Positions 32,626 to 43,858 of a stretch of 64,000 bases of DNA are shown piece by piece. This DNA comes from Tillus elongatus. Taxonomy: Eukaryota > Arthropoda > Insecta > Coleoptera > Cleridae. Each line of letters starts with the position of its first letter. Position 1 is the first letter of the stretch. Under the pieces are notes generated by a model. That model was not told the origin of the DNA, made no database searches, and saw only the letters and a list, made by a program, of their open reading frames with translations. The DNA lies in the NCBI GenBank assembly GCA_964006375.1, contig OZ023267.1, forward strand, positions 23,247,739-23,311,738, read 5' to 3'. Position numbers and translations under genes: made by a program.

Positions 32626-32811
32626 GTGTTCGGAGAACAAAGATTGCTGAAAGCTAGAAACCGACAGCACCTCAACAATGTTGAAAAGTACACTAATAAA
32701 AGTGTGGAAAGGTCACCAATTGATTATTCATTTCCCTCCCGATATGACGGAGAATACCAAGAGGAAATGGAACATTTTATTAGACTTCTTGAAGGGAAAT
32801 CAATATTCTAG
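32626..32811 (+). pseudogene. Second, diverged copy of oxidoreductase exon f
   Basis: The frame reads VFGEQRLLKARNRQHLNNVE, then SVERSPIDYSFPSRYDGEYQ, EEMEHFIRLLEGKSIF and TAG at 32809-32811. Against exon f (21894-22062) I count about 39 of 58 residues identical with no gaps, and many changes are conservative (K/R, I/V, D/E, F/Y). The acceptor is strong, but the base pair matching the donor GT is GG (32795-32796). No GT occurs before the in-frame stop. It could be a remnant of a tandem paralogue whose other exons were lost to insertions, or an alternative terminal exon (phase 0, compatible with exon e) giving a protein without the last helix. It keeps the family-typical R-Y where exon f has R-F. 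Confidence 0.75.
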
Positions 32812-33008
32812 ACAACGCTTATTCGCTAGACTGTCATAAAATTGGTTATCGCTAAATTAATATCATCTTAGAAGTTAATCGTCAAGTCTTTTAGTCACTT
32901 TTTATCCATAATTTTGGGTACTATTCTACTTTGTCGTGTAGATCATGTAAAATAAGAGCATTCCTTACGTATAATATATGCACAATGATACTAAGGATTT
33001 AAAATGCT

Positions 33009-33014
33009 AATAAA
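33009..33014 (+). terminator. Possible polyadenylation signal after the duplicate exon
   Basis: AATAAA about 200 bases after the stop of the duplicate exon. By itself this hexamer is common in AT-rich DNA; it matters only if the exon is used as a terminal exon. Confidence 0.3.
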
Positions 33015-33175
33015 ATACATTCATCACAGTCTAATGGTGATGTAGCACTGTCGGCGTGACCATAACTCTGTCTATCCTGGTTGTTGTTTTGGAAAAGGTA
33101 CAAAAAGATGGCATCAACACACGTTCTTCCATAATATAATAAACTTACTAGTTTATTATATTAATTTAGAATAGT

Positions 33176-33519
33176 GTCCTCGGAGGAAGGATATTCAGAT
33201 GGTCGGTTTTTTCAGAAAGGTAGTCGAAGAACTGGACAAAGTTGTCAGAAGGTGGCCGGTAAATGCAACAGATGAATTTAATTGCAGTCCTGAGAGAGAG
33301 TTTCATCCAAAGCATGTCTTATCTTCCAGCTTCCAAATTGGGGGGTCTGGTGCAGGGAATATTGCGCAAACACCTCCATGCAATATAAAGGAAGTAAGGA
33401 GCTCATACCCCGGGAAATTAAGGTGATTAGTGACTGTTTTGGCACTGATTTGGGTTTCGGTGAGGAAGAGGAGTTGGGGCCTATTAGCCTAGAGGAAATG
33501 GTGGACGGAGTTCAGGTTA
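33176..33519 (-). mobile_element. APE-type LINE, endonuclease fragment
   Basis: Reverse complement of copy A from about 2600 to 2980 (CCTCGGAGGAAGGATATTCA, TTGGGTTTCGGTGAGGAAG). Cut at 33519 by the inverted-repeat element that follows. Frames are broken. Confidence 0.75.
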
Positions 33520-33532
33520 CCCAGATATCTTG

Positions 33533-34193
33533 ATTTATCGATGAATGTGAGGTTTTTGAAAAAAAATTATCTCCATTGTCAGAGGATATCGTAAAAAAAT
33601 TCACAGAGCTGTTGCTGGCGGATTTGCACAACTTCTAATTCGTCAATTATGTCGCTACTCTCTTTTGTAATTTTATCATCTCTAAAATTATTCTGTTTGA
33701 AATGAAAACGTATCCTATACAGGAACGAATTGATATGATTCTAACTATTGTGATTGTCATGAAAATTGTTTACGGGAGTCACGAGTTTACGCACAAAAAT
33801 TTCCAGCCCGAAATCATCCATCCAGAAGAAGTTTGTAAAGATTGTTATGAGATTTCAGATTGAATTTCAAACAAAGCAAATTAAATTTGTTGCTAAAAAT
33901 GTAAAATTCGTATTTATGCAAAAACAATAATAAAAGTGTGAATAGCGCCAGAATCGCAATAAAAAAATAAAGCGTGTTCCATTTTAAGTAAATGAAATAA
34001 TCTGCTTTGAATGTGCCGATAATAAAACTTGAATTTTTGAACGCCCTGTAGAGTATTGATATTGACTACAGTTGTTGATGAAGTACGAAATCCGCCATCA
34101 AAAGCTAGTGAGTTTTTTTTACGATATCATCTGACAATGGGGATAAGATTTTTTTCTAAAACTTCACATTCGTCGAAACATCAAGATAGCTAA
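33533..34193 (+). mobile_element. Non-autonomous Tc1/mariner-like derivative
   Basis: Inverted repeats of about 80 bp (left 33533-33615, right 34112-34193) share TTATC(T/C)CCATTGTCAGA and GATATCGTAAAAAAA. Inside, near 33700-33830, a frameshifted stretch reads MKTYPIQERIDMILT, then YCDCHENCLRESRVYAQKFP and ARNHPS. This is the N-terminal helix-turn-helix of a DUF4817-type transposase. The catalytic part is gone, so the element is an internal-deletion derivative. It lies directly against the LINE fragment at its left. Confidence 0.65.
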
Positions 34194-34263
34194 GAAACTG
34201 TAATAGTTAGGTATATGGATACTTGGAGTAAGTGAACCTTATTTTTCCCACATAATTTTTTTA

Positions 34264-35505
34264 TTATTTTTTATTTCAACAACACACTGCGAGGGCTCAG
34301 AGCCTAAATACTATCGTACCGTAAGTGTCGACAAGGAGGAAAGAGGCAACTTGTTAATTCTGGCCTTGAAGGTTTGGATGTTCGGAGGAGAAAGAAAAAC
34401 ATGTGCCGGCAAAGAGTTCCACAACTTGGAATCGGGACAAAAGAACGAGCATAACAAGATGTTCTATGTCTGGTGACCTGGACAGTAAAAAGGTGCATTC
34501 GCTCGGTTCCTCTGGTAGATCTGTTGGGGGCAGCAGGTGGAGGAACTATGGAAGAAAGCTCCTCTGAGCAGTGCCCGTGGAGATATCTATAAAAGCGAAA
34601 GAGGTCACCAACGGCACGTCAGTAGGCTAGGGATGGCAGCCTTTGGGTGAGGGTAGAGTCACCGATGAGACGTATAGCTCTCTTCTGAATGGAGTCCAGG
34701 ATAACGAGTGTATAAGCGGCAGCGGAACCCCAGATGTGGGAGCAGTATTCGAGGTTTGGCCTTATTTGTGAAGTATATAAGGTATAGAGATTAGCTGGTA
34801 AAAAGTATTTGCGAGCCCGGATGAGCAAACCTAATTTCTTAGCAGCCGCTTCTGAAATTGATGTGACATGTTGGTGCCAATTGAGATTTTGATCCACAGA
34901 AATTCCAAGGACTCATTACTTTGAATAACTTGGTTGTTGATTGTGATGGGTCTACGGCTGGTGTATCTCTTATGAGATATAAAGCAAGACTGAGATTTGG
35001 TGGAGTTGAATTGTACAAGATTTATACTTCCCCAGTCTAATATTTTTTTGGAAACCACAGAGACAGAACCCTCGATGAGTCTGCGATCCTCGTCTAATTG
35101 GGCTAAAGAGACAGGCTTAGAATATTGTATATTTGAGTGGAGGGTGCTGTCATCAGCGTAACTGTGAACTGGGGTGGATGTGCTAGAGAGGAGGTCATTG
35201 ATATAGAAAAGAAACAAAGAAGGGGCTAAAGCTGAACCTTGAGAGACTCTTGCATTAATTGGATACAGTTTAGTGGAATGGCCATCCACGAAAACGAAAA
35301 TGCTCCGGTTGGAGAGGAAATTTGCTGTTCAGGTACAGAATTTAGGTGGTAGGCCGTAGGCGGGAAGTTTATTAAGAAGCGCTGCGTGCCAGACCTGGTC
35401 AAGTGCTTTGGATTTGTCTAGAGCGACAATCTGGGATTCACCTTGTAGTTCCATAGACTTGTTCCAAGAATGGGTGACAAAGGAAATGAGGTTGGCAGTT
35501 AAAAA
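34264..35505 (-). mobile_element. APE-type LINE, copy C (5' truncated)
   Basis: Minus frames read VSQGSALAPSLFLFYINDLL with the catalytic box SYADD intact near 35155. The thumb (LNWHQHVTSISEAAAKKLGL, LEYCSHIWGSAAAYT) and the tail (HPFTVQVT-like, SCYARSFV) follow. The T-rich end at 34264-34281 is the poly(A) side. The 5' cut is near 35505, after the sequence matching copy A position 4225. Several frameshifts. Confidence 0.8.
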
Positions 35506-35772
35506 CGTTGACTAATACTGGGTGTCCCATAAGAAAAAACATAACTTTGAGCAGTCACACTTTTTTGGAATCTCCTGTATATTTGAAAATTATTTTAGAT
35601 TGTAGGCCTTTTCAACCTACACAATCTCCGCTTGAAATAAATTCGTAATAAGGAAAAATATAGACGTGAGAGCCCGTGGCGTATGTGGTGGGCCAGCCTG
35701 TATATAACATGGTCTTCAATATTTAAATAAACAATTTTTTGTAAAACTGTGTTTTATTTACAGTGACATTCT
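35506..35772. repeat. MITE-like sequence with mariner-type ends
   Basis: A CTGGGTGTCCCATAAG end near 35519 and a GGGCCAGCCTGTATAT end near 35690 resemble CAGGGTGTCCC-type termini. Non-coding; boundaries uncertain. Confidence 0.35.
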
Positions 35773-36092
35773 AAGTGAGTAGCGAACGTGTCGCCACCTA
35801 GTTCGGAACCAAGTACTATGTTGTCACGCCCGCTCCAAATAATACAGAGTATTAAAATTAGAGACGGTATACAACTAACTAACAATTTAAAAAATTGTTA
35901 GCCCTGGCCCATTTCTACCCCAATATAGGGACAAAGTATGTAAGACTAGATGCATTCTCGCAACAATTAGAACCGTAGACCGGTTTCGCTCTCATTAGAG
36001 CTCTTCAGTACGGCATACTAATTGCAGCAAAAATGCACCAAAAATAGCACGGCTATCGTATAGCCAGTCTTAAAACACTAAGTGAGTAGTGT
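35773..36092. repeat. Single unit of the ~308-bp satellite-related repeat
   Basis: One unit in reverse orientation to the array at 58850, bounded on both sides by TAAGTGAGTAG. It includes GTCGCCACCTAGTTCGGAAC, GTTAGCCCTGGCCCATTTCT, GACCGGTTTCGCTCTCATTA and GGCTATCGTATAGCCAGTC (itself palindromic). Confidence 0.75.
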
Positions 36093-36894
<802 letters not shown>

Positions 36895-36940
36895 CAGTGT
36901 GAAACCCACTTATGGAATAAGATTCATTATTCAGCAAAAA

Positions 36941-38874
36941 AATAGTTTTTGTGGAAAACGCTGAGACACGTGAAGTTTAATTTGTCGAACATATCTTATA
37001 ATCATAGTTAAAAAAATTAAACCCCCACCATTTTACCCTTACCACTTTAGCCATTTTTAAAAATAGCAACCCTATATTTTTCATCACAATTCGACGGATC
37101 ACATTTTTCTGAATGCGGAGATACTGCATATGTATGGTCTAATATTACAGTTTTCAATACAGGGGGGAAATTTAATACCGGAATGTTAACGCTAAACAGT
37201 TTACCCTGAAATTCAACTTTCGAAAATAAACTTAACAAAAGCGTCCCTTTCTTATAATAAATTGTCAAAACGTTTCCACTCACTTGCACACAACGAAATA
37301 ACCTGCTCTGGAATTCTTTCCTAACTCTGTTCAACACGTCAGGCGTTACGTTCCTAGTTTCTGTTGTTATTTTCATTTTCAAATTATCTAAATCAGCAGG
37401 TCGCATTTTATACACTATGTTTTTAAGGTATCCCCTTAAAAAGAAATCAAGAGGTGTAAGATCTAGTGATCTAGCGGGCCATTCTAAGAAATCTCTTCGT
37501 CCAATCTATCTTTGTGGAATGACTTCGTGTAAATACTCCCGTACTTAAAGAGCAAAGTGGGGCGGTGCACCGTCTTGTTGAAACCATATCCTTTCATGGG
37601 GAATATTAGGTTCCATTACATTTGGATACAATTCTGCTAACATTCGGATAACCTGTTCTCTTAGCATTTATATATATTTTCTATACAAACAGGTATCACC
37701 AATGATACCCAATGATGCCCGAACGTTCATCTTCTGAGGACCTGAGAGTATGTGTTTGTCGCATTCAGTGGGGGTTTTCGGCAGCCCAGTAATTACAATT
37801 TTGCCTGTTTACATCGCCATTCAAAAGAAATGTTGCTTCATCGGAAAACAGAACGTCAGCAGAAGAAATAACATTTCTATGTAACATGTCCAGCAGTTGT
37901 TCATAAAATTGCAGTCTTCTATTAGAATCACCGTCCATCAACACTTGAACGTGCTGTAGTTTATAGGGATGCATTTTTCTTTTTTGAAACACCTTAAACC
38001 TGTTGATTGACTAACATCATTTTCACGTGCAACTTGACGGGTAGAAGTTGTTGGTTATTCTTGAAAATATTGCGTTTTACATCTTCTTCAACAAACTTGG
38101 GTCTCCTAGGCAGTGGTTTAACGTGTCCATAATCACGAAACTGTGAACATATCTTAGACACAGTTCCCTGGGTTAGTGGTGGCAAATCTAGATGTTTTTC
38201 ATTAAACAGGTTAACAACTTGTGCCTGTGTTCTACACATATCACCATACACAATCATCATTAATATTTCTGCTCGCAGAGTTTCAGTTCAGTTTAGCGTT
38301 ATTAGACCAAAAATTACGTGAAATTATCGGAACAAAATTACGACTAATTTATTAGAAGACGGTGCATTCAACACACTTCACCACAAAATAAAACAGAACT
38401 GTTAAATTTCACCTTACACACTGCAAAAATTGGTAGTTAATAAGAAAGAATTAATGATACCAAGTACGTTTTGGATAAAAGACAAGATAAGGAATTTAAG
38501 ATAAGGGTCAGTGAAGAACTTCCAGAGCAAAATTATTCCGTTGTGCGCAAGTGAATGGAGAACATTTTGATATTTATTATAAGAAAGGGGCATTTTTATT
38601 AAGTTTATTTTCGAAATTTGAATTTCAGGGTAAATTGTTTAGTTTTCATATTCCGGTATAAATTTCCACCCTGTATTGAAAACTGTAATATTAGACCATA
38701 CATATGGGGTGGCTCCGCATTCAGAAAAAATTGATCCATCGAACTGTGATGAAAAAAGGTAGGGTTGCTTTAAAAAAATGAATAAAGTGGTGGGGGTTTA
38801 ATTTTTTTAACTATGATTATAAGATAATGTTGGACAAATGAAACTTCAGGTGTCTCAGCGTTTTCCACAAAAAC

Positions 38875-38878
<4 letters not shown>
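36941..38878 (-). mobile_element. Tc1/mariner-like element with long inverted repeats (element 2)
   Basis: Inverted arms of about 390 bp (36941-37335 and about 38505-38878) end in AATAGTTTTTGTGGAAAACG. The minus-strand gene is broken but in order: helix-turn-helix (MMIVYGDMCRTQAQVVNLFN near 38260), LFSDEATF near 37850, and a frameshifted W-F-Q-Q-D-G-A-P region near 37590. The C-terminus follows (MYKMRPADLDNLKMKITTE, RLFRCVQVSG near 37310). On the plus strand, the right arm at 38525-38590 reads RAKLFRCAQVNGEHFDIYYK, an inverted and better preserved copy of that C-terminus. The right end abuts (TA)n. Confidence 0.8.

Positions 38879-38958
<80 letters not shown>
38878..38958. repeat. (TA)n array
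   Basis: About 40 dinucleotides between the end of element 2 and module C-like sequence CACCGATACCTCAAAAAATA. Confidence 0.95.
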
Positions 38959-38961
<3 letters not shown>

Positions 38962-40080
38962 ACCGATACCTCAAAAAATAGTCAAATTGAATTATATCTT
39001 CCACATAGCTGTGATAATTTATTCTCTTCACTAAAACATTCTCATGGAATGAATTTAGGGCCCATGACTTGAGCACAAATAAAATATTTGTAGTCCGGCA
39101 CCCATAAACTTTTGAAATGTTATATTACTCGAGTTTCGTTAAAAAAAACACATTCTCACAGCAATTTCCAGTTTTCTATCTGAACTCAACGAACGCAAAA
39201 ATTTTCAATAACGTTTCGCCTTCTTTAGGACATCGTAAATTTTCTTATTTATTATGAGCGCCATACTGGATTTTGACATAATATAATTCCAGTTTTAGTG
39301 AATTTTTATTAAAAATAGTGCTGCAAATTTGATAATAATTTCCACATAGCTGTGATAATTTATTGTCTCAGACAGACATTCTCATGGAATGAATTTAGTG
39401 CCCATGACTTAACATATTTGTATTCCTGTATCCATAAACTCTTGAAACGTTATATCGAGTTTTATTGAAAAAAAGTCAATTTTCACCAAATCACCCCTTA
39501 TTTATCCACGATCCACGGAAGCGATCTTACCCAAAAACAATTAGAAGCCTTCTTTTGTCGGGTGCTAACTGGATACCTAATTTGAACATGATATCTCAGT
39601 TCGTTCGAAAGTTATTGCGCCTATTAACAGACAGACGTACGTACCGACAGACAAAACCATTTTCGTTCCAGAATCAAGTTTTCTATATATTTTGAGACTT
39701 TTTACGCCGTTTTAGCAAAAAAATTCGAAATTTTTGTCAATAATATTTCACCCCCACACATTCAACCCCTAATTTAATTTCAACACAGAATACAAGATGT
39801 TTAAAAGTTTTGTAATAAATAAACCCTAAAACATTATGTTAATCGAGTTTTAACGAAAAAAATGTCAATTTTTACCAAATCACCCCCCATTCTTCCCCTA
39901 CCCCATAGAGCGATTTTACTCAAAAACAATCCGAATCGTTCGTTTGTCGAGTGCTAACCGTATACCAAATTTGAAGACGATATCTCAATTCATTCGTAAG
40001 TTATCGTGGGTACAAACAGACAGATATACAGACCGACAGACCGACATACGGATAAAAAATTTGAAATTTTTGTCACCGAT
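38959..40080. repeat. Diverged duplicated arms of a modular repeat
   Basis: TTCCACATAGCTGTGATAAT and CATTCTCATGGAATGAATTT occur at about 38998 and 39350. ACCAAATCACCCC with TCAAAAACAATYMGAA occurs at about 39487 and 39875. GACGATATCTCAATTC is followed by runs of CAGACAGAC-like sequence twice (39630, 40015). No coding frame. The units repeat every 350-395 bp. Confidence 0.6.
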
Positions 40081-41039
40081 GTGATACTTCTACACGTTGT
40101 GACGATGTGGAAGTAATAATGGGCCGATTTTTATCAAATTTTCTGAGTACCTTCCTTATGCAAGTGACTTGGATAGGTTCGTTAGCCACAAAAATTGGCT
40201 TATGTTGTCCCGAAAATTTTGTGTTTTCTTTCGGCAAAAATTGGTATCTCCGGAAATAATAAAGTAAGGGCAACCAAGTTTGGTGCGAGTGTTTGTTTTA
40301 TAAAGGGTGAGCCATGTACCAAAACTTAGGTTTGTAAGTTTAAAGACAAAAAGTTATGGGCATTTTTAAAGAACAAAATATGGGGTTTTCCTCAAAACGT
40401 CATATTCACGATTTGAAACGCCAAAATTGGCAACATTTAGGCAGAGAACCTGAAACAAATACGGATTACGTAAAGAAAATGTAGAAAGAAGAGTGTTCTG
40501 CAAACCTGTTAGTTTCAGATTCAACCGTCATTGTCCTTCGTTTTACTAAAATATTTCCAGAAATTTCATTTCAAATAGAGCCTATCTCTGATGCTTTGGC
40601 GGTAGTCTGCGTTAAGTTTCTGGTTTAGCGGTCTACAATTTTTAGCTAATTTTCGTAGAAAAAATTCGTTGATGAGGAGACCGCGACTTTTCAATTTAAA
40701 AAAAATTTCTTCAAATTAGCGCAATCTAGCCTCTAGAATCCATATCCAGTTTTTAGCTGTTTACATATATACAGGGTGACGCATTTCTACGGTAAAGTTC
40801 AATATAATTGTTATTATACAAGATACGAGAAAAAATCGTAAACCTTAATTATAGGGTGTCTTAAGATGCATTTTATAAAATTATTTTGACAATCAGAGGC
40901 TGGTCCATAGGTGATCCCTACAATCACAGTGTGGCCCATAAGTCGTTGGTGTTACCTACATATTTTTTTTCGAACAGCCTTATATTATTGCATTTTTGCA
41001 TTTTTTTACGAAATATGATGCATGTTTGTAAGAAACAAA
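40081..41039. repeat. Modules C, E and B (tandem order, + direction)
   Basis: Module C (GGGCCGATTTTTATCAAATT, TTGTGTTTTCTTTCGGC) leads to module E (GGGGTTTTCCTCAAAACGTC, CCAAAATTGGCAACATTTAG). Module B/D follows (TCTCTGATGCTTTGGCGGTA, GATGAGGAGACCGCGACTTT, ACAGGGTGACGCATTTCTAC). The same modules, in mirror order, follow family A copies at 48785 and 55815. Confidence 0.65.
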
Positions 41040-41347
41040 AAATCGAGACACAGTAAGTGCGTTTTGGTAGCGAATTTTCATTAAATGCTTCAAATTTCAA
41101 TAACTGAATTTGTTGTTAACCTAAGCTTTGTTAGCTAGGAAACCAGTTTTCTCGGAAACGTTTTAAGTTTATTTTCGGAAAAGTTTTGTACATTTTCAAA
41201 CAATAAATTATTTTGATAATATATAGTACACTGTTTCTACTATATAGGTTATACCGGTAACCAGATTGATGCTATAGAGAGACATGTTTGCTATTAAAAA
41301 CATTCTTATGAAAATTCACTTCTATAACGCACTTGCTGCGTCCAGAC
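41040..41347. mobile_element. MITE family A, full copy
   Basis: Left end CAGTAAGTGCGTTTTGGTAG, right end AACGCACTTGCTGCGTCC, with the standard interior. Placed at the end of module B. Confidence 0.75.
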
Positions 41348-41856
41348 ATTTTTTAACAGCGCACGGCACGAAACACGATTCTAAATACACAGCCACTTTG
41401 AAACCAGATTTTTAATACTACCCTATTATATGAAAATGATTGCTTCATGTAGCATTACTTCCTTATATTGTTGCTATTGAGAGGATGTCGCATAGCTCAT
41501 AAATGTGTGACGTCACATATAACGCGACAGATGGTCGATGGGGATCAAAACACACCCCACGGCGCGTGTCTCATCACAATGGACTCGAATTGGGGGTAGT
41601 TCCGTTCTGAGAGTAGTAGTCGATCTGGGGTGAGTTAGAGGTTGATGATTATGTGCCCCCAACATCCCCATCCTGTTGCCCCCGAATGGCCACTGAGTTT
41701 AGTTAACAATTGCCCGATAGCATATTTGCAATGCTTACTTGATTGCTTCATCTAGCTACCTTGAACTTTTTAACCACTGGCTTAGCACTCTCTCGATTAT
41801 GGCAAATTTTCATAAAAGTTCTTGCATAAACCTCCTAAGTGAACATTGTAACCTGT
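41348..41856. other. Unique DNA, nothing recognised
   Basis: Less AT-rich than neighbours (for example CACACCCCACGGCGCGTGTC near 41551). No coding frame longer than about 60 codons. Confidence 0.4.
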
Positions 41857-41990
41857 GATGAGCACTGGTAAATACACTTGGCGAACCCAATTTCCCTAAC
41901 AAAGTTAGCGTCATCAGAGGATAAAATATTCTTTCCAGTATTCTCTACATTTTTTCACCCATTTATGACGCTAACTTTGAGAACCCAAAT
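41857..41990. mobile_element. Foldback element family, rearranged copy
   Basis: CTGTGATGAGCACTGGTAAA, AGTTAGCGTCATCAGAGGAT, then TTTATGACGCTAACTTTGAG mirrored. It is a shortened palindrome of the family at 57704. Confidence 0.6.
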
Positions 41991-42001
41991 CATCACAAAA
42001 T

Positions 42002-42075
42002 TTCAGGACGCAGCAAGTGCGTTATAGTAGCGAATTTTCATTAAATGCTTCAAATTTGTATAACGCAATTTTCTA
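42002..42075. mobile_element. Solo left arm of MITE family A
   Basis: GGACGCAGCAAGTGCGTTAT then AGTAGCGAATTTTCATTAAA with about 35 bases of interior; the right half is absent. Confidence 0.6.
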
Positions 42076-42236
42076 TAAACCTAGAAAGTTGAATTTTGAT
42101 ATGTAGTAAGGTATTAATGGGGGCAACATATCAAGGCTGATATCCCCGGCGTCATCTAAGTATATTTCAACCAATTTAAAAGAAATCCTTAAACATTAAA
42201 GCGTCGGTTAGCAAGATTCAATTTGGCCATCAATTT

Positions 42237-42498
42237 ATATTATTATATAAATTACCCCCAAATGGGGGTATATTTTAAAGTCGGCTTCTGGTAGTAAGCT
42301 TCTTGTTCCTAGAAATGGTTATATATGTATTTTAAGTTCAGTCTGTTAAATAGTTTCGGCGGCAGTAGCAATAAACTGAAATATGTCAAGAGTAAACTAC
42401 CCCTAAATGAGGGTGTTTTTTTTTGTTAACTTCTGGTGGCAAGTTAATCGTTGACAGTACTAGTCGTATGTGTATTTTAACCTTAATTGGTTTCATAG
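42237..42498. repeat. Two units of the repeat flanking the spectrin fragment
   Basis: Units at about 42237-42350 and 42362-42498 share ACYCCYAAATGRGGGTRT, CTTCTGGTRGYAAG and TATGTRTATTTTAA. A third unit lies on the other side of the spectrin fragment (43328-43403, resumed at 43812-43858). Confidence 0.7.
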
Positions 42499-43311
42499 GA
42501 ACATTGGTCCGCAAGCATGAATGGTCCCATGATCGGTTAGATGCTTTGGTCGTTGTGCTCTCCCATTCATTCTTGCGGACCAATGTTCCTTCGAAACCTT
42601 CATTGTCTAGAGTGCTGCGTTCTAAACTTTCTTCAGCAGCGGGCGAACTGGCATCAGGTCGGTCGGTCATTTGGAGTTCAGTAGGTCTAGGCTAAGCTGC
42701 CGCTGCCTTCTCTGCTTCTTTTTTCTCTCGTCTAGCTCTCTCTTCGGCTTCCTGCGCCAACTTCTTGCGTTCCATTTCTCTTAATTCAAACGTTGTAAGT
42801 TTTTCCAAAGCACTGAATCTCTCTTCTTGTGCTGCAGCCGATTTTTCAAAGGCCTCGTGTTTCTTAATAAGGTTCTCAACATCGTCTATCGTATGTTCCA
42901 GTTCGGTGCTCATCAGGTAAGGTTCTTGGGCTATCAACCAAGCCTCTGAAACTGCATCATCACGGGCAAATTGGTACACTTCCAGAATAAGCTGTAGGTT
43001 CTCCCATCTTTCTTCCCATCGTTGCATCACTGCATTCCTATGATTATCCAATGTCACCAGTTTATCTTTGATTTCTGCACTTGCATAGTGGTTCCCAGGC
43101 ATTAATTCCTTACCCAACGATAAGCAAGCGGTAAAGTTATCTTCTCTAGCATCGATCTCAGCCTTCAGACTCTGGAGATTGTTCATCAACAGTTCTACAC
43201 CACTGACGTTTCTGGGTTTCTCACTGGTGTTCATCTGACGTATAACGTCATCCATCCATTGTATCAACGTGCGCACCATGTTGAAGAATTTTAAAAGATC
43301 GCCAGTAGCAA
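42499..43311 (-). pseudogene. beta-Spec: Beta-spectrin cDNA-like fragment ending in a snap-back hairpin
   Basis: Minus frame from 43311 reads DLLKFFNMVRTLIQWMDDVI then the last spectrin repeats (RWEERWENLQLILEVYQFAR, EPYLMSTELEHTIDDVENLI, KKHEAFEKSAAAQEERFSAL). A basic/acidic linker ends at TAG (42692-42694). Beyond the stop the same frame continues PRPTELQMTDRPDASSPAAE and the start of the C-terminal PH domain (GFEGTLVRKNEWESTTTKAS). About 780 coding bases have no intron, so this looks like reverse-transcribed mRNA, though one large exon is possible. At the PH start the sequence turns back: a 36-bp arm (42563-42598) is repeated inverted at 42489-42524 around a 38-base loop. Spectrin itself is a membrane-skeleton protein; this piece lacks the actin-binding domain and most repeats. 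Not functional. Confidence 0.85.
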
Positions 43312-43327
43312 TGTACCAGTAGTATCA

Positions 43328-43858
43328 CAGGTAGCAATGATAAACTGAAATATGACAAGAATAAACTACCGCTAAATGGGAGTATTTTTAAGTTAACTTC
43401 TGAATTTTTTATTTATTTTAACAACACAGCACGAGGCCTTACAGCCTAAATACTATCGTACCGTGAGTGTTGACAAGGAGGAAATAGGAAACTTGTTAAT
43501 TCTGGACTTAGAGGTTTGGAGGTTCAGGGGAGAAGGAAAAACATGTGCCGGCAAGGAATTCCACAACTTGGAAGTCCTCGGGACAAAAGAGCGGACATAA
43601 CAAGATGTTCTATGTCTGGTGACCTGGACAGTAAAAGGGTGCATTTGCTCTGTTCCCCTGGTAGATCTGTTGGGGGCAGCAGTTGGAGGAACTATGGAAG
43701 GAAGCTCCTCTGAGCAGTGCTCGTGCAGATATCTATAAAAGAGAGAGAGGTCACCAACGGCACGTCGGTGGGCAAGGGATGGCAGCCTTTGGGTGAGGGT
43801 AGGGTCACTGTTCATAGTTGTGATTGTATATGTATTTTAACATAAATTGGTTGCATAG
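43328..43858. repeat. Third flanking repeat unit, split by a LINE
   Basis: AGCAATGATAAACTGAAATA and GGGAGTATTTTTAAGTTAAC match the left units. Continuity is broken at 43404-43811 by LINE copy D and resumes with ATTGTATATGTATTTTAACA and AATTGGTTGCATAG. Confidence 0.7.
43404..43811 (-). mobile_element. APE-type LINE, copy D (3' tail only)
   Basis: Minus frame open for about 120 codons: SDPTLTQRLPSLAHRRAVGD, then HPFTVQVTRHRTSCYVRSFV and PRTSKLWNSLPAHVFPS. The poly(A) side is the T-rich 43404-43420. A severe 5' truncation of the family whose longest copy is at 2305. It is relatively young, since the frame is open. Confidence 0.8.

Noticed and set aside
42386..42670. Separate 94-codon minus-strand gene
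   Set aside because: It is the continuation of the beta-spectrin fragment beyond an in-frame TAG, ending in hairpin and repeat sequence.
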